This document shows, piece after piece, positions 8,034-15,093 of a stretch of DNA of 15,093 nt (position 1 is the stretch's first letter; each line of letters begins with the position of its first letter). The notes beneath the pieces are model-generated. The model made no database searches, was not told the origin of the DNA, and was given only the letters and a program-made list of their open reading frames with translations. Where the stretch lies: the NCBI GenBank assembly GCA_902496645.1, contig CABVBR010000036.1, forward strand, positions 1 through 15,093, in the 5' to 3' direction. Both the position numbers and the translations under genes were made by a program. This DNA is from an uncultured Collinsella sp. (GTDB lineage Bacteria > Actinomycetota > Coriobacteriia > Coriobacteriales > Coriobacteriaceae).

Positions 8034-8937
8034 ACTCACCAGCGAGCAAAGACTCTCGCGCGCCATCGACATCATGGAGGCCCTCTACGCCGCCGGCGAG
8101 AATGGCATGACACGAGACGAGCTTTGCAGCCGCTTTGATATCACGGGAGCATCGCTCGACGAGATTCTCGAGATCGTCTCAACACTTGCGGACCGAGAAT
8201 CGGGCGCACGTATTATCTGCGAACGCCGCGGCGAGTGCGTGGTCCTCACCGGTGATGCGGGGCGCGTGCTACCGCTGCGCCTGAGTGCCGCCGAGGGCGC
8301 TGTGCTCAACCATGAACTTGAATCATTGGGGATCGAACCCCAAGCGGCAGCTCGAATACGGCGCGCCCTTCTTCCCAAAGAACTCGGCTACAACCAGCGC
8401 GTCTTTGACACCGTCGCCCACGGGTCGCACTGGCAGCAGCTGAGCTGCGCCATTCGGGACGGCGTTCGCTGCCGCATCTCGTATCGCTCGATGGATGACA
8501 CGCAGGCGCGCGAGCGTTTGGTCGACCCCTTGCGCATCACAACAAACGGCGACCAAACGTATCTGATTGCCTGGGATGTCGCGATCGACGAACAGCGTAC
8601 CTATCGTATGGATAAAATCGAGGGCCTGGTCTTGACCGACGACTCCGTCGTGCGCCACGCGCCGGAGCCCGCGACCCTCCATGACTCCCTCGCCCAGGCG
8701 GAGCGGAGCGCGAAACTTCTCATGCCGCGCGCCTTGGCAGAGCGCCTTGACTGGCCCGGCATCATATCGATTGAACCCAATGGGGCGGACAGCTCAACAG
8801 TGAATGTACGCTACGGCTCCGAGCGCTGGCTGCTAAGCCAGGTAATCGCAGCGGGCGGGGCCATCCGCATCTTGGATGACCCCGCCCTGTCAGAGCGTCT
8901 GTGCGATATGGCAAAATCCCTCATCTGTCCGCTTTAG
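8020..8937 (+). CDS. WYL-domain transcriptional regulator, PafC-like
   Basis: A 305-residue second WYL regulator. The N-terminal region (about residues 5-75) resembles a winged helix-turn-helix (RLSRAIDIMEALYAAGENG, then TRDELCSRFDI). A middle segment carries LRLSAAEGAVLNHELESLG, like the linker region of PafC-type proteins. The WYL domain is about residues 145-210: VRCRISYRS, RLVDPLRI, QTYLIAWD and RTYRMDKIEG follow the family order, with TYL in place of WYL. ATG 8020 lies inside the end of the upstream gene (14-base overlap), so translational coupling is likely. An in-frame GTG at 8026 is a possible alternative start. The stop codon overlaps the convergent stop of the DinG-like gene. A heterodimer with its neighbour is inferred. 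DNA targets and the effector are unknown. Confidence 0.82.
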   Translation: MPVRKLTSEQRLSRAIDIMEALYAAGENGMTRDELCSRFDITGASLDEILEIVSTLADRESGARIICERRGECVVLTGDAGRVLPLRLSAAEGAVLNHELESLGIEPQAAARIRRALLPKELGYNQRVFDTVAHGSHWQQLSCAIRDGVRCRISYRSMDDTQARERLVDPLRITTNGDQTYLIAWDVAIDEQRTYRMDKIEGLVLTDDSVVRHAPEPATLHDSLAQAERSAKLLMPRALAERLDWPGIISIEPNGADSSTVNVRYGSERWLLSQVIAAGGAIRILDDPALSERLCDMAKSLICPL

Positions 8938-11828
8938 CGGCGCCGCTCGTGGCGTGCGCGCCACAGCTGTAGATAGTGCCCGATTTGTGCCGACTCGATG
9001 CGCTGATAGGAGCTCGTGGGCAGCGACGTTAAGAATTTCTTGCCGTAGCCCTTCGTCACCAGACGCGGGTCGGCCAAGATGAGTACGCCACAATCGGTCG
9101 ATGAGCGAATGAGGCGACCGGCTGCCTGCTTGACCTCGAGCACGGCCTCGGGCAGCGAATAGCGCGCCCAAGCGCGGTCTTCGCGCAGATTGCGCTCGCA
9201 TGAGAGCGGGTCTGTGGGGCTCGAGAACGGCAGCTTGGGGATGATGACGCAGCGCAGCGTCTCGCCGCTGGCGTCAAACCCTTCCCAAAAGGCCTTAAGC
9301 GCAAAGAGCGACGAGGTCGGTTCGTTGATAAAGCGATCGCGCAGGCGGCGAGGAGACGAGTTGCGCTGCTGGCAGTTGAGTTCCAGGCCCACACGAGCCA
9401 TCTTGGGCTCGACGCGATCGTACAGCTCCTCCATGTCACGCCTGTTAGTGAACAGCGTGAGCACCGAGCCGCCCATGGCAAGATGAGCGTCGACCAGCAC
9501 ACGCTCGAGCGCCGAAAGATAGCCTTCGCGGTCGCGCGGATCGGGAATATCCCCAGCCACGACCACGGCCATATTCGAATCGAAGTCGTAGCTCGAATCC
9601 AAGTGCAGCGACGATGATGTCGAGGCACCGATGCGATCGAGGCCGACGGCGTGGTTAAAATGCTCAAAACTCTTGGAAACCGTCATGGTCGCCGATGCAA
9701 AGATAGCCGTGTGAACCTCGGGCAGCCACTCGGTTGCCAAGGCCTCGCCAATATCGATGCGCTCCGCGGTCATCGACTCGCCGCCGGCGCGCAGCCTGCG
9801 ATTGACTTGCAGCGAATACACGTAGTGCTCATCGGTGCCGTCGATGATGAGTTTGAGGTTCTCGGCCAGCTCGTGCAGGCGGCGCGAGATATCACCCAAG
9901 TCCACAACGACCTCGGGCTTGTCGGCGGCAACGGACTGCACGAGCGCGTCGACACTCTTGTCAGCTTGTTCCAATGCGTCGATGGCAGCGTAGGCCGACT
10001 GTAAGAAATCATGCCAGTCGTCAGATTCGCGCAGCTCGGGGCCAATCCATAGGTTCGCATTGTCATAGCCCCCGCGAGCACGGCGGCCAAGCTCGCGAAC
10101 GCCGTCAAACACATCGGCAATCGCCATGCTCGCACGTACAACCGTCGACGTCGCCTTGGCGGTAAGACCCAGATAGAGCGTAGAGCCCTCCGAGGTTGCC
10201 AAATCGCGGGAAACCTGGCTCAACGCACCGGCGCTCGAGCCACCCAGGCGCTCAAACAGAACGCGCGATTCATCCGCCGACACCACGCGCGCCCATTGAC
10301 GGCGTGCCTCGCGCTCGATGGAGTGGGCCTCATCGATTACCCAGTGACGAATCGGAGGCAAGATTCTGCCCTCGGCCGCAACATTGCGGAACAACAGGGA
10401 ATGGTTGGTGACCACCACATCGGCATGCGCCGCGCGACGACGGGCGCCGTGGACCAGGCATTTATCGGGGAAAAACGGGCATAGGCGACGGGCGCACTCG
10501 CGCGACGCCGTCGTAAAGTCGGGACGGTTGACGCTGCGCCAGCGAATGCCGAGCGAGTCGAGGTCGCCATCGGCCGACTGACACACGTACGCCATGATGA
10601 CTGCGACTGCCGTAAGCGTGTCGGCGGGATCACGCTTAGTCGTAATTTCGACTTGGCCGCGGCTCATGCGCTCAAGCTTGCGCAAGCATGGATAGTGGTC
10701 ATAGCCCTTGAGAGCGCAAAACGATAGACCTCCGTCCAGCTGCTCGGCAAGTTTGGGCAGCTCGTGATACATGAGCTGGTCGGCAAGATTATTCGATTTA
10801 GTCGCGATACCAACCGTGATGTTGTTGCGGCGCGCGGCCTCGGCAAAAGGCACCAGATAGGCCATCGATTTGCCGACGCCCGTCCCCGCCTCAATCACGC
10901 GATGCGTTCCCGTAACGAGCGCGTCACGGACCTCGAGCGCCATCGCGATTTGCTCATCGCGCGGCTCGTACGTGGGATACATGCGATTAACCAGACCGTC
11001 CGGGGCATAGTCCGCCTCGATTTCCTCGCGGCTCGGCATCTTAAGGACCGGCAGCTCGTCCGCATCAACGCGATCATCGGCCCGATCGGCCTTGAGAACG
11101 TCAGCACGAGCGGCGCTGAGAGAGAAGATAGAACCGGGGTTCTGTCCCGCCAAGAAGGAGAAGATGGGACGATAGGACCAGGGTACGTCGGGGTGCATGT
11201 CGGCCAGGCGCGCCATTAAGCCCTGAGGCAAGTCGGTGAGCGCCACGAGCAACACGCGCCACACACCACACAAGGCGTCGACGTCGGCGTTGGCGCGGTG
11301 CGACACCGAGTCGCAGCCAAACAGGTCGGCCATGAAAGACAGCTTATGCGAGGCCAGGCGCGGAAGCGCGATGCGCGACAGTGCCAGCGAATCGATCCAG
11401 ATGTCGCTGACGTTGACGCCGCCCTTGACCGACTCGATAAACGAACGGTCGAAGGTGGCGTTATGTGCGATTACCGGGCAGCCGCCGACAAAATCGGCGA
11501 GAGCGGCGACAGCCTCAACGGCCGACGGGGCATCTGCCACATCGGCGTTTGTAATGCTCGTGAGCTCAGTAATCTCGGCGGGAATCAGCTGCTTGGGATG
11601 CACGAAGGTATCGAAGCGATCGACAACCTCGCGGCCCGAAAGGCGAGCCGCCGATATCTCGATAAGCTCGTTGTCCTGCACCGAAAGACCCGTGGTCTCG
11701 GTATCGAGGACGATAACATCTTCTTCGATGAGACCAAACGCTTGGGTTTTGGCGCGCTCGGCAAGCGTGGCATAAGAATCGATGACAAACTGCGGCGTTC
11801 CCGACGAAACAGCGTCCTCGATTAGCAT
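8934..11828 (-). CDS. dinG: DnaQ-type 3'-5' exonuclease / DinG-family Fe-S helicase fusion
   Basis: A 964-residue two-part enzyme. Residues about 35-195 are a DEDDh exonuclease with Asp42 and Glu44 (LDTETTGL), Asp127 (AHNATFDRSF), His177 and Asp182 (HRANADVDA), all present. Residues about 280-960 are a superfamily 2 XPD/DinG helicase: Walker A EAGTGVGKS (Lys320), the DEAH box at 499-502, and motif VI QAAGRLIRS near the C-terminus. Cys381, Cys445, Cys450 and Cys457 have the spacing of the DinG iron-sulfur cluster ligands. All active-site residues needed for both activities look intact, so this should be a 5'-3' ATP-dependent helicase with nuclease capacity in DNA repair or R-loop processing. 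The ATG overlaps the end of ddl by 7 bases (ATGCTAA), with only a weak Shine-Dalgarno, which suggests coupling. Firmicute DinG proteins show the same fusion. Confidence 0.92.
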   Translation of the reverse strand: MLIEDAVSSGTPQFVIDSYATLAERAKTQAFGLIEEDVIVLDTETTGLSVQDNELIEISAARLSGREVVDRFDTFVHPKQLIPAEITELTSITNADVADAPSAVEAVAALADFVGGCPVIAHNATFDRSFIESVKGGVNVSDIWIDSLALSRIALPRLASHKLSFMADLFGCDSVSHRANADVDALCGVWRVLLVALTDLPQGLMARLADMHPDVPWSYRPIFSFLAGQNPGSIFSLSAARADVLKADRADDRVDADELPVLKMPSREEIEADYAPDGLVNRMYPTYEPRDEQIAMALEVRDALVTGTHRVIEAGTGVGKSMAYLVPFAEAARRNNITVGIATKSNNLADQLMYHELPKLAEQLDGGLSFCALKGYDHYPCLRKLERMSRGQVEITTKRDPADTLTAVAVIMAYVCQSADGDLDSLGIRWRSVNRPDFTTASRECARRLCPFFPDKCLVHGARRRAAHADVVVTNHSLLFRNVAAEGRILPPIRHWVIDEAHSIEREARRQWARVVSADESRVLFERLGGSSAGALSQVSRDLATSEGSTLYLGLTAKATSTVVRASMAIADVFDGVRELGRRARGGYDNANLWIGPELRESDDWHDFLQSAYAAIDALEQADKSVDALVQSVAADKPEVVVDLGDISRRLHELAENLKLIIDGTDEHYVYSLQVNRRLRAGGESMTAERIDIGEALATEWLPEVHTAIFASATMTVSKSFEHFNHAVGLDRIGASTSSSLHLDSSYDFDSNMAVVVAGDIPDPRDREGYLSALERVLVDAHLAMGGSVLTLFTNRRDMEELYDRVEPKMARVGLELNCQQRNSSPRRLRDRFINEPTSSLFALKAFWEGFDASGETLRCVIIPKLPFSSPTDPLSCERNLREDRAWARYSLPEAVLEVKQAAGRLIRSSTDCGVLILADPRLVTKGYGKKFLTSLPTSSYQRIESAQIGHYLQLWRARHERRR

Positions 11829-12787
11829 GCAACGCCCGCTCGACGAAGCCCCATGCGAATTAGGCTGTCACAGACCTGCGGGAACGTTATGTCATCGGTG
11901 TGGCGAATCTCATCCGGATACAGCGACGTATCGGTCATGCCGGGAATCGTGTTGGTCTCGAGGATAACGGGGCCGTCCTCGCTCACGATAAAGTCGCTGC
12001 GCGAGATACCCAGGCAGCCGAGTGCCCTATGGGCAGCACAAGCAAGCTCCTGGGCACGAGCGTAGTTCTCGGGCGAAATCTGCGCCGGAATGCGATGGAT
12101 GTCCGTAGGATCGACATACTTCACGTCCAGATCGTAGAACTCGCAGTCCTCGGGCTTACGGATCTCGACAATCGGCAGGGCGCGCACGTCATCCTCGCCG
12201 TATACGCCGACGGTGATCTCGGTACCCTCGATGCACTTCTCGACCAGTACTTTGTCGCCAAACTCAAACGCCTTGGCGATGGCCGCGGGCAGCTCGGAGG
12301 GCTCGTGGACCAGGGAGATGCCATAGCTGGAGCCGTTAACGGCCGGCTTCACAAAGCAGCGCTCGCCACAAACCTCGACAATGTGATCGATATCGACTTC
12401 ATCGCCCACTTCGAGCGCAAGGCCGGGGGCAATGGGAATGCCCGCCTTGGCGTACAGGAGCTTAGAGACCTCCTTGTCGGCCCCGCAGGCGCTCGCGAGC
12501 ACGCCCGAGGCCGTGTAGGGGATACCCAGGGTCTCCATGGCACCCTGCATGGCACCATCCTCACCGCCGGCGCCGTGCATGGCGATAAATGCCACGTCGA
12601 AACCACCGGTCGCCATGGTTACCATAAAATTATCGGCAGCCGCGTCGAGCAGCTTCACCGAAGTGTAGCCGGCCTCCTTCAGGGCCGCCACGACGTTCTT
12701 TCCCGAATTGAGCGAGATCTCGCGCTCAGCGGAATGACCGCCCGCCAAGACCGCTACGTGCATGTTCTCTAGGCTTTTACCCGGCAT
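11822..12787 (-). CDS. ddl: D-alanine--D-alanine ligase
   Basis: A 321-residue cytoplasmic ATP-grasp ligase that joins two D-alanines for the peptidoglycan stem peptide. Family motifs appear in order: VAVLAGGHSAEREISL (11-26), HGAGGEDGAMQG (71-82), a YTASGVLAS segment (91-99), FVKPAVNGSSYGIS (145-158), VEKCIEGTEITVG (182-194), DVKYVD (221-226) and LETNTIPGMTDTSLYP (276-291, magnesium ligands). Tyr224 after Lys223 matches the Lys-Tyr pair of D-Ala-selective Ddl rather than the His of D-Ala-D-Lac (VanA-type) ligases, so ordinary D-Ala-D-Ala output is predicted. The start at 12787 is favoured over the Met at residue 9 because AGGAGG lies 9 bases upstream of it. The length is normal for the family. 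It is first in a two-gene unit with the DinG-like gene. Confidence 0.95.
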   Translation of the reverse strand: MPGKSLENMHVAVLAGGHSAEREISLNSGKNVVAALKEAGYTSVKLLDAAADNFMVTMATGGFDVAFIAMHGAGGEDGAMQGAMETLGIPYTASGVLASACGADKEVSKLLYAKAGIPIAPGLALEVGDEVDIDHIVEVCGERCFVKPAVNGSSYGISLVHEPSELPAAIAKAFEFGDKVLVEKCIEGTEITVGVYGEDDVRALPIVEIRKPEDCEFYDLDVKYVDPTDIHRIPAQISPENYARAQELACAAHRALGCLGISRSDFIVSEDGPVILETNTIPGMTDTSLYPDEIRHTDDITFPQVCDSLIRMGLRRAGVAC

Positions 12788-12872
12788 GGGCAGACTCCTC
12801 CTCTATAATTTCTGCAGCTGATACCATATTGTAGCGATACCCTCTACGTTTCCCCAAAATCGAAAGGCTTCC
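12788..12872. promoter_or_regulatory. divergent ddl / rlmN promoter region
   Basis: This 85-base spacer separates two divergent genes. For ddl (minus), TTGGGG at 12857-12852 and TACAAT at 12833-12828 are 18 bases apart, and AGGAGG lies at 12802-12797. For rlmN (plus), a perfect TATAAT sits at 12804-12809 but its -35 position is poor, and AAAGG at 12863-12867 serves as ribosome binding site 5 bases before the ATG. The two promoters would overlap, so interference is possible. Confidence 0.45.
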
Positions 12873-13925
12873 ATGAATCCCAGGACTAAATCTCAGGACA
12901 TTCGCGACTTGAGCCAAAACGATATTCGCGAGCTCGTGGCAGAACTCGGCCAGCCCGCTTTCCGCGCGAAGCAGCTCATCGAATGGGTCTTTGAGAAGAA
13001 CGTTTGTTCGTTTGATGATATGACTAACCTTCCCAAGGCTTTCCGCGAGCAGCTTAAAGAGGCTTTTGCCTTTGACACGCCGACCGAGCTCACCAAGCAG
13101 GTTTCCAAAGATGGCTCTCGCAAGTATCTGCTCGAGTACCACGACGGCATTTCCGTCGAGACTGTCGGTATGCCCCGTCGTAACAAGCTTTCCGTCTGCG
13201 TTTCCACCCAGGCAGGCTGTGGCATGGGCTGTGCCTTTTGCGCCACCGGCCTTAACGGCCTCAAGCGCTCGCTGACAGCTCAGGAGATCGTCGACCAGGT
13301 GCTTCATGTATCCAACGACTTTGGCGAGCGTGCCACGAGCGTTGTGTTCATGGGCCAGGGCGAGCCGTTTGCCAACTACGACGAGGTTCTCAAGGCGTTG
13401 CGAATCCTCAACGACCCCGATGGCATCGGTATCGGCGCCCGTCACCTCACCGTCTCTACCAGCGGCGTTATTCCTGGAATTCGCAAATTTGCCGACATCC
13501 CCGAGCAGTTCACGCTTGCCGTGTCGCTGCATTCCGCCATCCAGTCGACGCGCAATAAGCTTATGCCCGGTGTTAAGAAGTACACGCTGCTCCGCCTGCA
13601 CGAGGCGCTTCAGCTCTACACCGAGAAGACTGGCCGCCGCCCGACCTATGAGTATGCCATGATCGAAGGCGTCAACGATACGAATCCCGAGATGCAGGCA
13701 CTCTGCGACTTCTGCGAGGGAACGCTGTGCCACGTTAACCTGATTCAGCTTAACGACATCGAGGGCAGCCCGCTCAAGCCGTCTCCGATTCATAAGGTTG
13801 AGGATCTTCAGCGCCGCCTTGAGTCTCGTGGCATCGAGACCACGATCCGTAATTCTCGCGGCAATGATATTGATGCCGCCTGCGGTCAGCTGAAGCAACG
13901 TTTCAAGGTACAGAAGAACGCATAG
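12873..13925 (+). CDS. rlmN: 23S rRNA (adenine(2503)-C(2))-methyltransferase / tRNA A37 methyltransferase, radical SAM
   Basis: A 350-residue cytoplasmic radical-SAM enzyme that makes 2-methyladenosine at 23S rRNA A2503 and, in studied species, at tRNA A37. The N-terminal accessory domain (about 1-90) is followed by the CxxxCxxC cluster motif Cys116-Cys120-Cys123 (AGCGMGCAFCATG). Glu96 in VETVGMP matches the catalytic Glu of the family. VVFMGQGEPFANYD corresponds to the usual MGMGEPLxNYD SAM-binding motif, with two substitutions. Cys337 near the C-terminus (DIDAACGQL) is the Cys that carries the methyl intermediate. Every catalytic residue I can identify is present and the length is typical. 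The start is ATG 12873 with AAAGG 5 bases before it. Many T-ending codons (cgt, gct, ttt) differ from the more C-ending neighbouring genes. It is monocistronic and ends at a strong hairpin. Confidence 0.96.
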   Translation: MNPRTKSQDIRDLSQNDIRELVAELGQPAFRAKQLIEWVFEKNVCSFDDMTNLPKAFREQLKEAFAFDTPTELTKQVSKDGSRKYLLEYHDGISVETVGMPRRNKLSVCVSTQAGCGMGCAFCATGLNGLKRSLTAQEIVDQVLHVSNDFGERATSVVFMGQGEPFANYDEVLKALRILNDPDGIGIGARHLTVSTSGVIPGIRKFADIPEQFTLAVSLHSAIQSTRNKLMPGVKKYTLLRLHEALQLYTEKTGRRPTYEYAMIEGVNDTNPEMQALCDFCEGTLCHVNLIQLNDIEGSPLKPSPIHKVEDLQRRLESRGIETTIRNSRGNDIDAACGQLKQRFKVQKNA

Positions 13926-13944
13926 GGGAGTCTGTGCCCCATAA

Positions 13945-13960
13945 CGTTTCATGTGAAACA
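13945..13960. promoter_or_regulatory. parS-like ParB-binding site
   Basis: The 16-mer CGTTTCATGTGAAACA matches the widely conserved parS palindrome TGTTTCACGTGAAACA at 14 of 16 positions; the mismatches are the first base and one central base. GTTTCA and TGAAAC form the two half-sites. It lies 20 bases beyond the rlmN stop, before the terminator and about 400 bases from the 3' end of parB. Chromosomal parS sites commonly cluster near parAB and the origin, so ParB loading here is likely. Confidence 0.75.
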
Positions 13961-13963
13961 TCG

Positions 13964-14010
13964 AACAGCCCCGGTTGTAGATAATGCAACCGGGGCTGTT
14001 TCATTTTTTT
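13964..14010 (+). terminator. Rho-independent terminator of rlmN
   Basis: A perfect 14-bp stem (AACAGCCCCGGTTG with CAACCGGGGCTGTT) and a 9-base loop are followed by TTTCATTTTTTT. It ends the rlmN transcript. Confidence 0.93.
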
Positions 14011-14056
14011 ATACTATTGGATTTGATTTACGCAAGCATAGTTTTATTGCCAAAAT

Positions 14057-14094
14057 AAGGGGTCCTTGTCTCATGTATCAGACAAGGACCCCTT
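14057..14094 (-). terminator. Rho-independent terminator of the parB unit
   Basis: A perfect 15-bp stem (AAGGGGTCCTTGTCT with AGACAAGGACCCCTT) has an 8-base loop. Read on the minus strand it is followed by TATTTTGGC, a fair U-tract. It lies 27 bases past the stop of the small membrane protein gene and would end the parB transcript. Between it and the rlmN terminator lie about 46 AT-rich bases with no feature I recognise. Confidence 0.8.
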
Positions 14095-14121
14095 CGAAAT
14101 AGGCAAGTAATTGTAAGGTAC

Positions 14122-14376
14122 CTAATAACCAACATTTTCCCACTGATGGTTAACCCAGTCTTGGTTAATCTTGGGATTCTTAGTCACCTGAGCAGTGCGC
14201 ATAGCGACATCTTCGGTCATCACATCCATTTTTTTCTTAGATGTATCGACGATATCCTGAGCTCCGCGCAACAGTCGACCTCGCAGTTCATCATCTGTCG
14301 CAAGCTTATAACCTGCAAAAGCGCCAGCGACGACGGTGGTTGCCAACGCAACGACCACGAGAACCTTATTCTTCAT
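14122..14376 (-). CDS. small N-terminally anchored membrane protein, unknown function
   Basis: This encodes 84 residues: a basic MKNK start, one hydrophobic helix (about 5-24, rich in Val/Ala/Gly), then a charged soluble part (DDELRGRLLRGAQDIVD, KKK) and an Asn/Trp-containing tail. The outline is reminiscent of YtxH-like membrane proteins, but I cannot assign it. ATG 14376-14374 is chosen because AGGAGG (14388-14383) lies 6 bases upstream; a longer reading from 14469 would add 31 unlikely residues inside parB. The gene overlaps the parB end by 11 bases (14366-14376), and its ribosome binding site is within parB, so coupled translation is likely. A terminator follows. Its partnership with chromosome segregation is only suggested by position. 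Confidence 0.78.
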   Translation of the reverse strand: MKNKVLVVVALATTVVAGAFAGYKLATDDELRGRLLRGAQDIVDTSKKKMDVMTEDVAMRTAQVTKNPKINQDWVNHQWENVGY

Positions 14377-15093
14377 CCTGATCCTCCTGCTCAAATTGAA
14401 CCATTTCGCCAAGGATACGGGAGAGCTCCTCTTCGTCTTTGAACTCGATTTCAATTTTGTTCTTGCCACGAGAGCTCTTCACGCGTACATTCGTGTTAAA
14501 AACTTGACGAAGGACCCGAGCGGCCTTTTTGAATGACTGAGGTGTTGCTGGCCTCGGAGTCCTTGGCGTCTCTCCGGCAGAAAACAACGGAGCAAGATTT
14601 TCTGTCGCCCTAACGGAAAGACCTTCAGCGACAACTTTCTCGGCAAGTCGAATCCTGGCATCTTCATATGGAACTGCAAGAATCGCTCTCGCATGACCGG
14701 CTGTAAGCCTGCCTTCGAAAATCATCTGCTGTACGACTTCGGGAAGATCTAGCAAACGAAGTGAATTTGTAATTGCAGAACGAGACTTACTGACAGCCTT
14801 TGATAATGCCTCCTGCGTCATGCCACTAGCATCAATGAGCTGACGATAACCCTTTGCCTCTTCGACGGGATTCAAATCAGAACGCTGAAGATTCTCGATA
14901 AGTGCTAGAGCGAGCATCTCCTCATCATTAACTTCCTTAATGATGACCGGCAATTCTTCGAGGCCAGCGAGTTTCGATGCCTGGTAACGACGCTCACCGG
15001 CAATAATCTCATAGCCATTTCCATGCTTGCGGACCAGTAGCGGCTGCAAAACGCCATGTTCTTGGATTGACTCGCTCAACTCGCGAAGTTCAG
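14366..15093 (-). CDS. parB: chromosome-partitioning protein ParB, 5' partial
   Basis: The 3' part of a chromosomal ParB/Spo0J gene. The frame stays open to the right edge, and the TTG at 15079 is an internal Leu codon within the family's usual ELxELSESIQEHGVLQPLLVR stretch, so the start is outside the window. The CTPase/ParB N-terminal domain shows GERRYQASKLAGLEELPV and ENLQRSDLNPVEEAKGY, the two nucleotide and parS-contact motifs. A helix-turn-helix (MTQEALSKAVSKSRSAITN) follows, then LPEVVQQM and the LTAGHARAIL segment. A Pro/Thr/Ala-rich linker leads to a C-terminal dimerisation region and an acidic tail (EQEDQDEE). ParB binds parS, clamps DNA with CTP and recruits SMC with its ATPase partner ParA, whose gene would normally lie upstream. 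Codons here are less GC-rich than in the left part of the window. Confidence 0.95.
   Translation of the reverse strand, partial: ELRELSESIQEHGVLQPLLVRKHGNGYEIIAGERRYQASKLAGLEELPVIIKEVNDEEMLALALIENLQRSDLNPVEEAKGYRQLIDASGMTQEALSKAVSKSRSAITNSLRLLDLPEVVQQMIFEGRLTAGHARAILAVPYEDARIRLAEKVVAEGLSVRATENLAPLFSAGETPRTPRPATPQSFKKAARVLRQVFNTNVRVKSSRGKNKIEIEFKDEEELSRILGEMVQFEQEDQDEE
14383..14388 (-). promoter_or_regulatory. ribosome binding site inside the parB 3' end
   Basis: A consensus AGGAGG on the minus strand, 6 bases before ATG 14376. It fixes the start of the 84-residue membrane protein and lies within codons for the acidic ParB C-terminus. Confidence 0.75.

Noticed and set aside
11900..12772. A 290-codon plus-strand frame across ddl
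   Set aside because: Antisense shadow of a well-supported Ddl gene, without family motifs.
12777..13961. A 394-codon minus-strand frame across rlmN
   Set aside because: Antisense to a gene with all RlmN catalytic residues. Its first codons fall in the parS site and no ribosome binding site was seen.
14366..15079. ParB starting at TTG 15079
   Set aside because: Codons upstream to the window edge continue the typical ParB N-terminal sequence, so this is an internal Leu codon.

Overview
The window reads like a chromosomal segment of a GC-rich Gram-positive bacterium. The best fit is an actinobacterium of the Coriobacteriia, possibly Collinsella or a relative. That placement is inferred from strongly G/C-ending codons, a tandem WYL-regulator pair of PafB/PafC type, a sortase-anchored SpaA/Cna-B adhesin, and overall protein style. 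No rRNA or marker gene in the window proves it.

Layout from left to right. (1) Bases 1-3419 (+) hold the 5'-truncated gene of a very large surface adhesin. It has a signal peptide, a probable thioester domain, six Cna-B (SpaA-like) domains that each carry a Lys/Glu/Asn-or-Asp isopeptide triad, an unassigned C-terminal region and an LPTTG sortase signal. (2) A hairpin at 3427-3464 separates it from a convergent two-gene unit on the minus strand: a membrane-embedded M28-peptidase-like protein (6812-3726), then a 72-residue single-pass membrane protein (3703-3485). The M28 protein is odd. Most expected metal and catalytic residues appear substituted, and the domain is split by a low-complexity insertion of about 630 residues. 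(3) From a 198-bp divergent intergenic region, two overlapping WYL-domain regulator genes run on the plus strand (7011-8937). (4) These meet a minus-strand pair tail to tail, with stop codons sharing a 4-base overlap. The pair is ddl (12787-11822), followed with a 7-base overlap by a DnaQ-exonuclease/DinG-helicase fusion (11828-8934). (5) rlmN (12873-13925, +) diverges from ddl across an 85-bp promoter region. (6) Beyond rlmN come a near-consensus parS site (13945-13960), two back-to-back terminators, a small membrane protein gene (14376-14122, -) and the 3' part of chromosomal parB (minus, running off the right edge).

Functional reading. The right end (parS, parB) concerns chromosome segregation and suggests proximity to the replication origin. 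The centre combines cell-wall precursor synthesis (Ddl), a DNA-repair-type helicase/nuclease, candidate DNA-damage regulators (PafBC-like) and ribosome modification (RlmN). The left end is cell-surface biology. No tRNA, rRNA, CRISPR array, insertion sequence or prophage gene was seen. No gene-free stretch exceeds about 200 bases. The strongest unusual items are the degenerate split M28 protein, the thioester/isopeptide adhesin and the parS site beside parB.
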